Source: Brevibacillus fulvus (lineage in GTDB: Bacteria > Bacillota > Bacilli > Brevibacillales > Brevibacillaceae). Taken from it: a stretch of 64,000 nucleotides of DNA. Every line of letters starts with the position of its first letter. The stretch's first letter is position 1. A program made the translations under genes and the position numbers. The DNA lies in assembly GCF_016908525.1 (NCBI RefSeq), contig NZ_JAFBEB010000001.1, positions 560,501 to 624,500 of the forward strand, written 5' to 3'. The notes under the pieces are model-generated. The model did no database searches. It had not been told where the DNA came from and worked only from the letters and a program-made list of their open reading frames with translations. Shown here in pieces: positions 27,242-35,030 of this stretch.

Positions 27242-28144
27242 TTATCCCAGCAGAGCGACCGTTTGGGATAAATGACGCTTCAGGAAATGGTACAGCTGCA
27301 AGCTGGCGTGATTCGCGGAATGTTCGGACGGTCTGGAAACAATTCCGAAGCTCATGCCGAGCAGATCGCCGTTGACCGTCCTGATCACGGTACCGGCGGG
27401 AACCGGCTGCACCAAGATCTTGGGAACGAGGGCAATCCCCAGGCCGTTTGCCACATAATGCGGCAAAGCGGTCATACTGCCAATTTCCATCGTCTCAATG
27501 GAAATCGCTCCGTTTTCCTGCAAAACCATCTCCAGTTTTCGCCGGTAGGGACAGTTTTTCGCAGTAATCAGCAGCCGATATTCCCCTAAGTCTGCAAGCG
27601 TTACGTTTTCTTTTGCGGCAAGCGGATGATCTTCCGCCAGCAACAAGACAAATTCTTCGATCAGCAACGGTTCGTAATACAGCTCGGGACTGAGGTCCGG
27701 CGCGAAACAGACCGCAAGATCCAGTTCTCCTTTGCGAAGCTGGTCCGTTAAGCGCGGCGTATTGGCAATATCCACGGAGAGCTTGATTTTGGGAAAGTCG
27801 GCCAAAAACATGGCAAGCAGTGAAGGCAAACGATAGCTGGCCGTCGGCTCCGTCGCTCCCAAGCGAATCTCGCCCCCTTCCCCTGACTGCAGCTCCGCCA
27901 GAGTGGCCGTCAAGCGTTCCATGCTTTTGACGATCGGCAAACTTTGCTCATACAGCAATCTTCCCGCTTCCGTCAAGCGAAGCGACTTTTTCCCGCGTTC
28001 GATCAGCTGCACACCCAATTCGGCTTCCAGTTTTTGTATCTGCATCGTGACCGTTGATTGCACATAATTCAGTTCCTCTGCCGCCCGCATGAAACTGCCG
28101 GACTGTACGATCACCTGAAACGTCTTTAATGTTTTCCAATCCAT
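27242..28144 (-). CDS. LysR-family transcriptional regulator
   Basis: A 300-residue LysR regulator. The winged helix-turn-helix is residues 1-60 (M-D-W-K-T-L-K-T-F, then SFMRAAEELNYVQSTVTMQI), the remaining part is the two-lobed effector domain. The ATG at 28144 has AAAGGTGA immediately upstream; the earlier ATG at 28165 has no site. It is divergent from a short-chain dehydrogenase gene (28257), separated by about 110 bases, the usual arrangement for a LysR protein that controls its neighbour. Effector unknown. Confidence 0.92.
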   Translation of the reverse strand: MDWKTLKTFQVIVQSGSFMRAAEELNYVQSTVTMQIQKLEAELGVQLIERGKKSLRLTEAGRLLYEQSLPIVKSMERLTATLAELQSGEGGEIRLGATEPTASYRLPSLLAMFLADFPKIKLSVDIANTPRLTDQLRKGELDLAVCFAPDLSPELYYEPLLIEEFVLLLAEDHPLAAKENVTLADLGEYRLLITAKNCPYRRKLEMVLQENGAISIETMEIGSMTALPHYVANGLGIALVPKILVQPVPAGTVIRTVNGDLLGMSFGIVSRPSEHSANHASLQLYHFLKRHLSQTVALLG

Positions 28145-28256
28145 CTCATTCACCTTTCGATTCACGTTTGTTGAATTTGTAATTCAATTCATTCAATTAT
28201 ACAAATGAAAGCCAATGATTTACAATCACTACTATCAAACGGTAAGGAGATGGCAA

Positions 28257-29000
28257 ATGATGAATCTTGCAAACAAAGTGGCGTTGGTTACGGGCGGCGG
28301 TACGGGGATTGGCAGGGCGACCAGCTTGGCGCTTGCCGAACGCGGGGCGATTGTTGCCGTGAACTATTCGCGATCAGCTGCAGAAGCTGCGGAAACGGTG
28401 GAAATGATCAAGCAAAAAGGCGGACAAGCGATCGCCATCAAAGCGGATATTGCCGCAGACACGGAAGTCAGGCTGATGGTGGAACGGGTGGCGGAAACGT
28501 TCGGAGGAATTGATCTGTTGGTCAACAATGCCGGTATTACCCGCCATATCCCTTTCCAGGACCTGGAGGCGGTAACCGAGGAAGTGTGGAATGAGCTGTT
28601 TGCGGTGAACGTCAAAGGGATGTTTTCCTGTGCGCGCGCTGTCGCCCCATACATGATCCGCAGGCAGCATGGGGCGATCGTCAACCTCGGCAGCATTGCC
28701 GGAAATACCGGGCTGGGTTCTTCGCTGCCGTACGCGGTATCCAAGGCCGCCGTTCATGGCCTGACCAAATCGTTGGCACGCGCCTTGGCGCCGTTTATCC
28801 GGGTAAATTGCGTGGTACCGGGAGCCGTCTCGACAAGATGGTGGGCCGGCAAAGAAGAACAAATGCGGCGATTGGCTCCCAATCTGTTGCTGCAAAGCAT
28901 TTCCACACCGGAAGATATTGCCGCTTTTATATGTGCCGCACTTGAACAAGAAGCGATGACCGGACAGATTATTACCGTGGACAGCGGACAAACGCTCTGA
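28257..29000 (+). CDS. Short-chain dehydrogenase/reductase (FabG-like)
   Basis: A 247-residue NAD(P)-dependent SDR enzyme. Cofactor motif TGGGTGIGRA near residue 14, N-N-A-G at about residue 90, catalytic Ser in L-G-S-I-A-G and the Y-A-V-S-K pair. A basic residue after the second strand (NYSRSAAE) suggests NADPH preference. Two ATG codons lie side by side; AAGGAGA is eight bases before the first. The sequence is close in plan to 3-oxoacyl-ACP reductase, but it stands alone next to a LysR gene, so a catabolic or secondary role is as likely. Confidence 0.92.
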   Translation: MMNLANKVALVTGGGTGIGRATSLALAERGAIVAVNYSRSAAEAAETVEMIKQKGGQAIAIKADIAADTEVRLMVERVAETFGGIDLLVNNAGITRHIPFQDLEAVTEEVWNELFAVNVKGMFSCARAVAPYMIRRQHGAIVNLGSIAGNTGLGSSLPYAVSKAAVHGLTKSLARALAPFIRVNCVVPGAVSTRWWAGKEEQMRRLAPNLLLQSISTPEDIAAFICAALEQEAMTGQIITVDSGQTL

Positions 29001-29031
29001 TCGCGCACAGGTTCGTCGCTCGTATCTTGTC

Positions 29032-29529
29032 TTATTGCAGTTTTTGTCTGGTTCCCGTTATCGCTGCCTCTCGAATCGAATCCAGCAGGCGATGCAAACG
29101 GACGGCATCGTGGAAGTCAGGGGAACAAAAGGCGGCGGATTGAATATCGTCCGCCAGCACCTCATGCGCTTTTGCCACGAGCAACAACGGCGGTTCCGGT
29201 GACTCGTTTTCTGCAAAGAGCGTCGAAAAATGCTGCTCGTTACCGGCTCGTACCGCTGTAACAGCCCGATAGGTCGTCTGTTTGGCGATCAAATTTCCAA
29301 ACTGTACATGGCCTAGCGAATGGGATTGCTTGATCTGAATCACCCCTTTTTCCCCCTGGATGCTTAGGGAAAAAACTGGCACGACGGAAGCGATCGCTTT
29401 TGGAACAAATGTATGCCGCGCATGGACTGGAGCGAGGTCGTACCCGGAAGCATTATGAACTGTCGCCAGTTGAAAAGCAGTTTGTGGAAACAAGCTGTTT
29501 TTTATAAGGAAATCTTGTTTTGCGACCAA
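29032..29529 (-). pseudogene. C-terminal remnant of a Gfo/Idh/MocA-type dehydrogenase
   Basis: The 165 codons resemble only the C-terminal half of an NAD-dependent sugar/inositol dehydrogenase: S-I-Q-G-E-K-G-V-I-Q-I after a beta-rich segment, and the terminal D-F-x-D-A-V-R-L-H-R-L-L-D-S-I-R-E-A-A-x-T-G-T-R-Q-K-L. The N-terminal Rossmann domain with its GxGxxG and the catalytic lysine are missing, and upstream sequence is taken by the divergent DUF488 gene. The first codon would be a TTG without a ribosome site. Most likely a 5'-deleted pseudogene. Confidence 0.5.
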
Positions 29530-29558
29530 TACATTATGGGAAACGAGTTGAACACCAG

Positions 29559-29939
29559 ATGGACGAATCGAACTGCTCCGCGATCCAAATCAAACGAATC
29601 TATGAACCGCACTCTGCTGAAGATGGCGTGCGCATTTTGGTCGATCGTCTGTGGCCGCGCGGCATTTCCAAAAAGAAAGCGTTCATTGCCGAATGGATGA
29701 AGGAAATCGCACCGAGTCCCGAGTTGCGTAAGTCGTTCTGCCATCAACCGGAGCTGTTTTCAGCGTTTTCCGCGCAATACGAACGGGAATTGGCCGAAGA
29801 TCCGACCCGCTGCGCACTCGTGCGGCACATCTGTGAGATCGCCAAAGAGAACACTGTCACGCTTCTGACTGCGACAAAAGATCCTGTATACAACCACGCC
29901 GTCGTCTTGCAGCGGTGGCTGGAACGGCACTGTATCTGA
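29559..29939 (+). CDS. DUF488 family protein (YeaO-like)
   Basis: A 126-residue cytoplasmic protein with the DUF488 hallmark I-K-R-I-Y-E-P followed by R-I-L-V-D-R-L-W-P-R-G, then K-E-I-A-P-S-P-E-L-R and V-T-L-L-T-A-T-K-D-P. Function of the family is unknown, though heavy-metal or nucleic-acid roles have been proposed. The start is uncertain: ATG 29559 fits the family's usual N-terminus but has no strong site, while TTG at 29520 has AAGGA at proper spacing and would add 13 residues. Confidence 0.82.
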   Translation: MDESNCSAIQIKRIYEPHSAEDGVRILVDRLWPRGISKKKAFIAEWMKEIAPSPELRKSFCHQPELFSAFSAQYERELAEDPTRCALVRHICEIAKENTVTLLTATKDPVYNHAVVLQRWLERHCI

Positions 29940-29961
29940 TTTTGTCGCATCCAAGCGCGCA

Positions 29962-30002
29962 TGAAAAAGGTTGCAAGATCGGCGGGAAAGCCGGTTGCAA
30001 CC
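29962..30002 (-). terminator. Terminator of the sulfate transport operon
   Basis: Minus-strand arms GGTTGCAA (30002-29995) and TTGCAACC (29976-29969) with inner GGC/GCC pairing, followed by TTTTT. The DUF488 gene ends just before it on the other strand. Confidence 0.8.
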
Positions 30003-30107
30003 CTTATTCTACTCCGCGATATTTTTTACTACTTGAAAGCCGAGCCGCTTGCCCAACTGTTCGGCCGTCAAAAAAACCGATGCTGATTTGGAAGGGCCGA
30101 ACCGACG

Positions 30108-31184
30108 CTATTGGTTTCCCGCGACAATCTGATCCCAAATGCCTCCGTTGCCGTAAAGTTCTTTGTTTACTTTGTCCCAGCCGCCCAAATAGTTCGTGTC
30201 AAACAAGCTTGCCGGTTGTTTGTACTGGTTGGCATACGTTTTGGCAATCTCCGGGTCTACCGAACGGAAGCCGCTTTCGGCAAATATTCGCTGCGCTTCC
30301 GCACTCCAAAGGAAGTCGAGAAACGCTTCCGCCACTTCCCTTGTGCCATGCTTCTCGACGTACGCGTCAACGACCACAGCCGGATTTTCGATGGCGATCG
30401 TATAGGGGGGCACGACTTCCTCGTAGTTTTTGCCCGACTTGATCCGGTCGATCAGTTCATTTTCATAGGTGATAATCACGTCGCCGACGCCTTTGTCAAA
30501 GGTTGCCATCGATTCCTCCCCGCTCTTGTCAAGGGTTTTCACATTTTGATAAATCCGACTGAGCATTTTCTTGGCGGCAGCAGGGTCTGGCTGTCCCGCT
30601 TCCGCAGACTGTTTCAGCCCTGCCCCATAAATGGCGTTGACATCCCATTTCGCCCCGCCCGATGTTTTCGGATTCGGAAGCAGGACTTCGATCCCCGGCT
30701 TCGTCAAGTCAGCCCAGTCCTCGATTGCTTTCGGGTTCCCTGCTCGTACGCCCAAGGCCACAATCGAGCCGGTAATCATCCCGCCATGCGGCGCCTCTTT
30801 CCACTCATGGGTGATCAAGCCTGCCTTGGCAATTTTGTCGATGTCTCCTTCCAAGGATAAAGCGGCAATATCGGCTTCAAATCCATTGATAATGTTTTGC
30901 GCCTGTGCGCCCGATGCCTGATACGATTGTTTGAACTCGACGGTTTGCCCCGTCTTTTCTTTCCATTGTTTCTGGAATAAAGGGAAGATTGCTTCAAATT
31001 CCTCCTTGATCGTTGAATACCCGCCGATCGTCAAGCTGACTGTTTCCGCCGATCGCGAGCTGGCATCGGAAGCTGGCGTCGAATCCGGCGAGGCTTCCGT
31101 GAAAGAGCAGCCGGACAAGACAGCGGTGAAAAGCAAGCTGACGAGAGTGGCGAGCGAAATCTGACGCTGCCCGTTGTTCTTCAT
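30108..31184 (-). CDS. Sulfate/thiosulfate ABC transporter substrate-binding lipoprotein
   Basis: A 358-residue lipoprotein of the sulfate-binding (Sbp/CysP) family. The lipobox LSGC places Cys26 at the mature N-terminus; then a Ser/Thr-rich linker, the family opening V-S-L-T-I-G-G-Y, Y-Q-A-S-G-A-Q-A-Q-N-I-I-N-G, L-P-N-P-K-T-S-G-G-A-K-W and the E-x-G-F-R-S-V-D-P end. It captures sulfate or thiosulfate outside the membrane. The ATG overlaps the cysA stop (ATGA type), and the gene is last in the operon, unlike enteric bacteria where the binding protein comes first. Confidence 0.93.
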   Translation of the reverse strand: MKNNGQRQISLATLVSLLFTAVLSGCSFTEASPDSTPASDASSRSAETVSLTIGGYSTIKEEFEAIFPLFQKQWKEKTGQTVEFKQSYQASGAQAQNIINGFEADIAALSLEGDIDKIAKAGLITHEWKEAPHGGMITGSIVALGVRAGNPKAIEDWADLTKPGIEVLLPNPKTSGGAKWDVNAIYGAGLKQSAEAGQPDPAAAKKMLSRIYQNVKTLDKSGEESMATFDKGVGDVIITYENELIDRIKSGKNYEEVVPPYTIAIENPAVVVDAYVEKHGTREVAEAFLDFLWSAEAQRIFAESGFRSVDPEIAKTYANQYKQPASLFDTNYLGGWDKVNKELYGNGGIWDQIVAGNQ

Positions 31185-32302
31185 TTGGACCCGCTCCTTT
31201 TTTCCGTTGTCGGATATACATACAGTCGTCTTTGACCTTTCCTGCTCCGATTTTCCAGAATGCGGATATCGGACGGGGCAAAGACAAACAGTTGCTGGAT
31301 GAATACGCTGACGCTGTCTCCCGCCTGCAGCGCCTCTTGATGCAGCGGCTGATACGTGAACAAGGTCATGCCGCCCGCGAGTTCGACTTCCACATACCAG
31401 GCATCGCCGCGGAAATGCACATGAGTAATTTTGCCGGGTTCTCCCGCTTCTGCCGTTTGCGGATGGTGCGTCGCGCGCAGCTCAATCGCTTCCGGACGAA
31501 TGAACACTTGTGTACCCTCCTGCCACTCGCCTCCAGCGCGGTAGGCGGAAAGCTCCGGAAACCCTTGCAGCGCAACCGGCGCCTTCAGCTTGTTGGACTC
31601 CCCGATAAAGCTGGCGACGAAAGCGGAAGCGGGGTGATTGTAGATGTCCCAGGGCGCTCCCTGTTGTTCCACGCGCCCTTTTTGTACGATAATCAAATCA
31701 TCGGCCACCTCCATTGCTTCATCCTGATCGTGGGTTACGAAAATCGTCGTCGTCCCGAACTGATTGATCAAGTTGCGCAGCCAAAGGCGCAGCTCTTTGC
31801 GGACTTTGGCATCGATCGCCGCGAACGGCTCGTCAAGCAGCAGCAAACGAGGTTTGGGTGCGAGCGCCCTGGCAAAGGCAACGCGTTGCCGCTGCCCCCC
31901 GGAGAGTTGATGGGGATACTTGTTCTCTGTTCCTTCCAGCCCGATTAGTTGAAGAAGTTCGTAGACGCGTTCGTTGATCGCCTGGCGTTTTTGTTTTTTC
32001 ACTTTGAGTCCATAGGCGACATTCTCAAATACGGTCATATGTTTGAACAGCGCATAGTGCTGAAACACAAACCCGATCCCGCGATCCTGAACAGGGATCG
32101 GGTTGACCAGCTTTCCGTCGAAGTAAATTTCGCCCGCTGTCGGCTGCTCCAATCCGGCCAACATGCGAAGAATGGAAGTTTTGCCGCCGCCGCTAGGCCC
32201 AAGCAGACCAACGAGATGCCCGTTTTGGATTTGAAAGCTGGCTTTGTTGACCGCAGCAACGTCGCCAAAAGTTTTGACCAAATCTCTCACTTCAATGTGC
32301 AT
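31181..32302 (-). CDS. cysA: Sulfate ABC transporter ATPase
   Basis: A 373-residue ATPase of the sulfate/molybdate group with a C-terminal regulatory TOBE-like domain (from about residue 240). Walker A GPSGGGKT, signature LSGGQRQR, Walker B LLLLDEPFAAID and the switch histidine in FVTHDQDEAMEVAD are intact. It energises the CysT/CysW channel. Its start overlaps the end of cysW by 11 bases and its stop overlaps the binding-protein start, so the operon is tightly coupled. Confidence 0.95.
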   Translation of the reverse strand: MHIEVRDLVKTFGDVAAVNKASFQIQNGHLVGLLGPSGGGKTSILRMLAGLEQPTAGEIYFDGKLVNPIPVQDRGIGFVFQHYALFKHMTVFENVAYGLKVKKQKRQAINERVYELLQLIGLEGTENKYPHQLSGGQRQRVAFARALAPKPRLLLLDEPFAAIDAKVRKELRLWLRNLINQFGTTTIFVTHDQDEAMEVADDLIIVQKGRVEQQGAPWDIYNHPASAFVASFIGESNKLKAPVALQGFPELSAYRAGGEWQEGTQVFIRPEAIELRATHHPQTAEAGEPGKITHVHFRGDAWYVEVELAGGMTLFTYQPLHQEALQAGDSVSVFIQQLFVFAPSDIRILENRSRKGQRRLYVYPTTEKRSGSK

Positions 32303-33101
32303 GCAACTGATCTTCCTTTCGTTTTTTCATCCATTCCAAAAACAGCAAGATCACAATCGAGATGAGCCCGAGCAGCAAGGCAACACTGTTGGCCGCAACC
32401 AGATTTTGATCGATCGAATCCTGGTAAACCAGCGTCGTCGCCGTCTGCGTCTGCTTGACGATGTTACCGGAAACAACCAGCACCGCGCCAAATTCGCCAA
32501 TCGCTCTAGCTGCCGTAAGCGCCAACCCATAGTACACAGCCCAGCGAATTGACGGCCAGGTGACCCGAAAAAAGGTTCGGATCGGCCCTGCGCCAAGCGT
32601 TGCCGAAGCTTCCTCGGCAGTTTGCCCCAGCTCGGTCAACACCGGCACGAGTTCGCGTATCATGAGCGGAAAGGTGACAAAAATCGTGGCCATGACCATG
32701 CCTGGCAGCGCAAACACAATCTTGAAACCGACATTTTCAAAGAACGCCCCCAGCAAGGTGTTCGGCCCGAACAGCAAGATGATCATGAGTCCGCCGATCA
32801 CCGGCGAAACGGCAAACGGCAAATCGACAATGGCATTGAGCAATGGCCGCAGCCAGCCGGCAAGCCACGGTCCCCGCACCATTTGCAGGGAAAACAGAAT
32901 CCCCAGCACTCCGTTGCACAGCGTTACGATCAGGACGATGATGAAAGACACTTGCAGGGCGTGCAGCGACTCCGGCCGCATCAACGCCTCATAGATGGCG
33001 GCAAATCCTTCCGCCCCGGCCCCTGCGAGAATCCCCAGAAAAGGAAGAACGAGAATCAGCACGAACAGCAGAACAGTCAACAAGATAAACAAGCTTCTCA
33101 T
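32292..33101 (-). CDS. cysW: Sulfate ABC transporter permease CysW
   Basis: A 269-residue permease with six hydrophobic segments. The cytoplasmic coupling motif is E-E-A-S-A-T-L-G-A-G-P-I-R-T-F-F, and A-R-A-I-G-E-F-G-A-V-L-V-V-S-G-N is the CysW/CysT signature. The ATG at 33101 overlaps the cysT stop in an ATGA junction, which decides the start over an upstream ATG at 33143. It forms a heterodimer with CysT. Confidence 0.94.
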   Translation of the reverse strand: MRSLFILLTVLLFVLILVLPFLGILAGAGAEGFAAIYEALMRPESLHALQVSFIIVLIVTLCNGVLGILFSLQMVRGPWLAGWLRPLLNAIVDLPFAVSPVIGGLMIILLFGPNTLLGAFFENVGFKIVFALPGMVMATIFVTFPLMIRELVPVLTELGQTAEEASATLGAGPIRTFFRVTWPSIRWAVYYGLALTAARAIGEFGAVLVVSGNIVKQTQTATTLVYQDSIDQNLVAANSVALLLGLISIVILLFLEWMKKRKEDQLHAH

Positions 33102-33916
33102 GTCACGATTCCCCGCCTTTTTTGCAGCGCCTGAACCGCCCATAACACGAGAAAGGACAGTGTCAGCAGGACGATGGAAACGGCCGCTGCCCCCTGGGTG
33201 TTGAAATTTTCAATCTCCCCGTAAATAAACACGGAAGCGACTTGCGTTTTCCCCGGAAGATTGCCGGATATCAAGGACAGGGCGCCAAATTCGGCCAACG
33301 CCCGCGAAAAGGTCAACAAGCCGCCGGCAATGATCCCCGGCACAACCGCGGGCAACAACACTTTGCAAAAGGTGTACACCTTGCTGGCGCCTAACGTGTA
33401 ACTTGCCTGCTCTTCGGCAAGGTCAAACTGTTCGATCAGCGGCTGCACAGTACGAATGACAAACGGGAAGGTAATAAACACCATGCCAATGACAATCGCT
33501 GTCTGGTTGAACAGCAAACTGATGCCGAACGCCTGAAGCCAGCTGCCAAGCAAACTTTGCGGCCCAAGCAACGTCAGCAGCATCAGACCGGATACTGCGG
33601 TTGGCAAGGCAAACGGCAGATCGACCAGACTATTGAACAGCCGTCTGCCCCAAAACCGGCAGCGTACCAAGACGAACGCACTCATCGTGCCGATCACCGC
33701 CTGGATCACGGTCGTAACGACACTCAATTTGACCGTCAGCAGGATGGCCTTCCAGGCGATGACAGCCGTCAGCGCTTCCCAAAACGGCGTCCAACCAAGC
33801 GAGAATCCTTCAGCGTAAACAGCGGCAATCGGCATTACGACCAAGACCAACAGATAGCCGATCAAAAGGGAACGCACGGCGATTTGATAAGGTGTTACCG
33901 TTGGCATCACTTTCAA
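33098..33916 (-). CDS. cysT: Sulfate ABC transporter permease CysT (CysU)
   Basis: A 272-residue permease, partner of CysW. Six membrane helices; coupling loop E-E-Q-A-S-Y-T-L-G-A-S-K-V-Y-T-F; signature A-L-A-E-F-G-A-L-S-L-I-S-G-N. I choose TTG 33916 because GGAGGG lies eight bases before it; an ATG three codons later would put that site 17 bases away. The gene starts 120 bases after yezD, and the gap holds a hairpin with a T-run that may attenuate transcription (33960-34034). Confidence 0.92.
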   Translation of the reverse strand: MKVMPTVTPYQIAVRSLLIGYLLVLVVMPIAAVYAEGFSLGWTPFWEALTAVIAWKAILLTVKLSVVTTVIQAVIGTMSAFVLVRCRFWGRRLFNSLVDLPFALPTAVSGLMLLTLLGPQSLLGSWLQAFGISLLFNQTAIVIGMVFITFPFVIRTVQPLIEQFDLAEEQASYTLGASKVYTFCKVLLPAVVPGIIAGGLLTFSRALAEFGALSLISGNLPGKTQVASVFIYGEIENFNTQGAAAVSIVLLTLSFLVLWAVQALQKRRGIVT

Positions 33917-33959
33917 TTTTCGATCCCTCCAAACGTAGTTCAATGGTGGTCGGCAGAAC

Positions 33960-34034
33960 AAAAAAGACTCCTGACATCCTGACACAACTGGCATGTGTGC
34001 AAGATGTAAGGAGCCTTCGGCGGTCCGATCGGCC
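33960..34034 (-). promoter_or_regulatory. Attenuator-like element between yezD and cysT
   Basis: On the minus strand a conserved box (GGCCGATCGGACCG followed by CCGAA) leads into a long hairpin whose outer arms are GGCTCCT (34015-34009) and AGGAGTC (33972-33966), ending in TTTTTT. The same box and outer arms precede ssuD (40410-40475), while the hairpin interiors differ. The inner box could pair with the first arm and open the terminator. Ligand or protein unknown. Confidence 0.6.
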
Positions 34035-34038
34035 AACA

Positions 34039-34233
34039 TTATTCATAACGAGTTTCCGACGTTTTTCGTTTTGTCGCCGGATTTTTATCCAACGCAAAGC
34101 GATGTTTCTCCAATCTTTCTATTTGGGTAATTTGCGAATCATGCACGGTAATATGAACCGAGCCATACTCCAAACCTTGGATCGTCTGTATAATCCGATC
34201 GATCCATTCTTGATCCAGTCTAATTTTTGACAA
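34039..34233 (-). CDS. yezD: YezD family small protein (DUF2292)
   Basis: A 64-residue protein with the DUF2292 core W-I-D-R-I-I-Q-T-I-Q-G-L-E-Y-G-S-V-H-I-T-V-H-D-S-Q-I-T-Q-I-E-R-L-E-K. The TTG at 34233 follows GGGGGAG at short spacing and overlaps the Rrf2 gene end by 14 bases. Homologues are repeatedly found with sulfur assimilation genes in Bacilli, as here; their role is not established. A lysine/arginine-rich tail follows the domain. Confidence 0.87.
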   Translation of the reverse strand: MSKIRLDQEWIDRIIQTIQGLEYGSVHITVHDSQITQIERLEKHRFALDKNPATKRKTSETRYE

Positions 34234-34666
34234 GGAGACTCCCCCCCGCATCCGGTTTAATTTTCCGCTGCAACAAATCCTCCAGCGTAGTCTGATCCAG
34301 CACTTCGGCAATTTTGTCTCTGACCAGCACCCAAAGCGGCTTCAATAGACAGCCCGCTTCCAGCGAACATCGCTCGTAGGAAGTGACGCTGGCACAGCCC
34401 ATGGGAGAAAGCGGCCCTTCCAGTTTGCGGATGACCTCTCCCACATTGATCTCTTCCGGGGGAAACCGGAGTGTGTAACCGCCTTGCATGCCGCGCTTGC
34501 TGTCTACATAACCGAGTTTCTTTAACTGATGCATGATTTGTTCCAAGTATTTTACGGTAACCATCGTTTTTTCGGCGATTTCACTGATGGGTAAAATTTG
34601 GCCTTGGTGTTGGCCCAAGAGCAGCAATGAACGCAGGGCGTACTCCCCTCTGCTGGATACTTTCAT
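34220..34666 (-). CDS. Rrf2-family transcriptional regulator with a cysteine triad
   Basis: A 148-residue winged helix regulator: M-K-V-S-S-R-G-E-Y-A-L-R-S-L at the N-terminus, recognition region V-T-V-K-Y-L-E-Q-I-M-H-Q-L, wing K-R-G-M-Q-G-G-Y-T-L, then dimerisation helix. Cys91, Cys100 and Cys106 (C-x8-C-x5-C) resemble the iron-sulfur ligands of NsrR/IscR-type members and are absent from the related sulfur regulator CymR. AAAGGAAG precedes the ATG. It heads the yezD-cysT-cysW-cysA-binding protein operon, and a palindrome lies 19 bases upstream of its start, so it probably controls itself and sulfur uptake. Confidence 0.92.
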   Translation of the reverse strand: MKVSSRGEYALRSLLLLGQHQGQILPISEIAEKTMVTVKYLEQIMHQLKKLGYVDSKRGMQGGYTLRFPPEEINVGEVIRKLEGPLSPMGCASVTSYERCSLEAGCLLKPLWVLVRDKIAEVLDQTTLEDLLQRKIKPDAGGSLLVKN

Positions 34667-34684
34667 CGAATCCTCTTCCTTTCT

Positions 34685-34703
34685 ATACTCGACTAATCAA
34701 GTA
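34685..34703 (-). promoter_or_regulatory. Palindrome in the leader of the Rrf2-cys operon
   Basis: Plus-strand ATACTCGAC-TA-ATCAAGTA, an imperfect version of the palindrome upstream of ssuD (40611-40630). It lies about 45-65 bases after the predicted transcription start and 19 bases before the Rrf2 ATG; likely an operator, possibly an RNA hairpin. Confidence 0.55.
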
Positions 34704-34755
34704 AACATTTTGGTGAAGATCGCTGGCATCCCGTAACCCATCCTGTATAATCCAT

Positions 34756-34784
34756 ATCTTATTCCGATTAATCATAGTTGTAAA
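34756..34784 (-). promoter_or_regulatory. Promoter of the Rrf2-yezD-cys operon
   Basis: On the minus strand TTTACA (34784-34779), 17-base spacer, TAAGAT (34761-34756). The 38-base block containing it is 31/38 identical to the block upstream of ssuD, with the same distance to the palindrome. Confidence 0.6.
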
Positions 34785-35030
34785 GTATGAATTGGATAAT
34801 TTCACCGATTATCCGAAGACGCCGTTTCCTGTTGATTCTTGCTTTTAACGTATGATGAGACGCTCTGGGTTGACACCTAGACCGGTTGGCAATTTTCAAA
34901 CCTATGTCGCCCAATTTTCCCGGCCTTGTCCACTTAATCCGTTTAAACCACTTTGTTTTATCTGAATAAATGGTTTTGGCATGGGCACAATTCACTATAA
35001 ACTCAACCGACGACGCGAGGTGCTCTGGCC

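Noticed and set aside
34768-34995. 75-codon minus-strand frame upstream of the Rrf2 gene
   Set aside because: It overlaps the conserved promoter region. The similar region before ssuD has stop codons in the matching frame, so the similarity is better explained as regulatory DNA, or as the remains of a duplicated gene.
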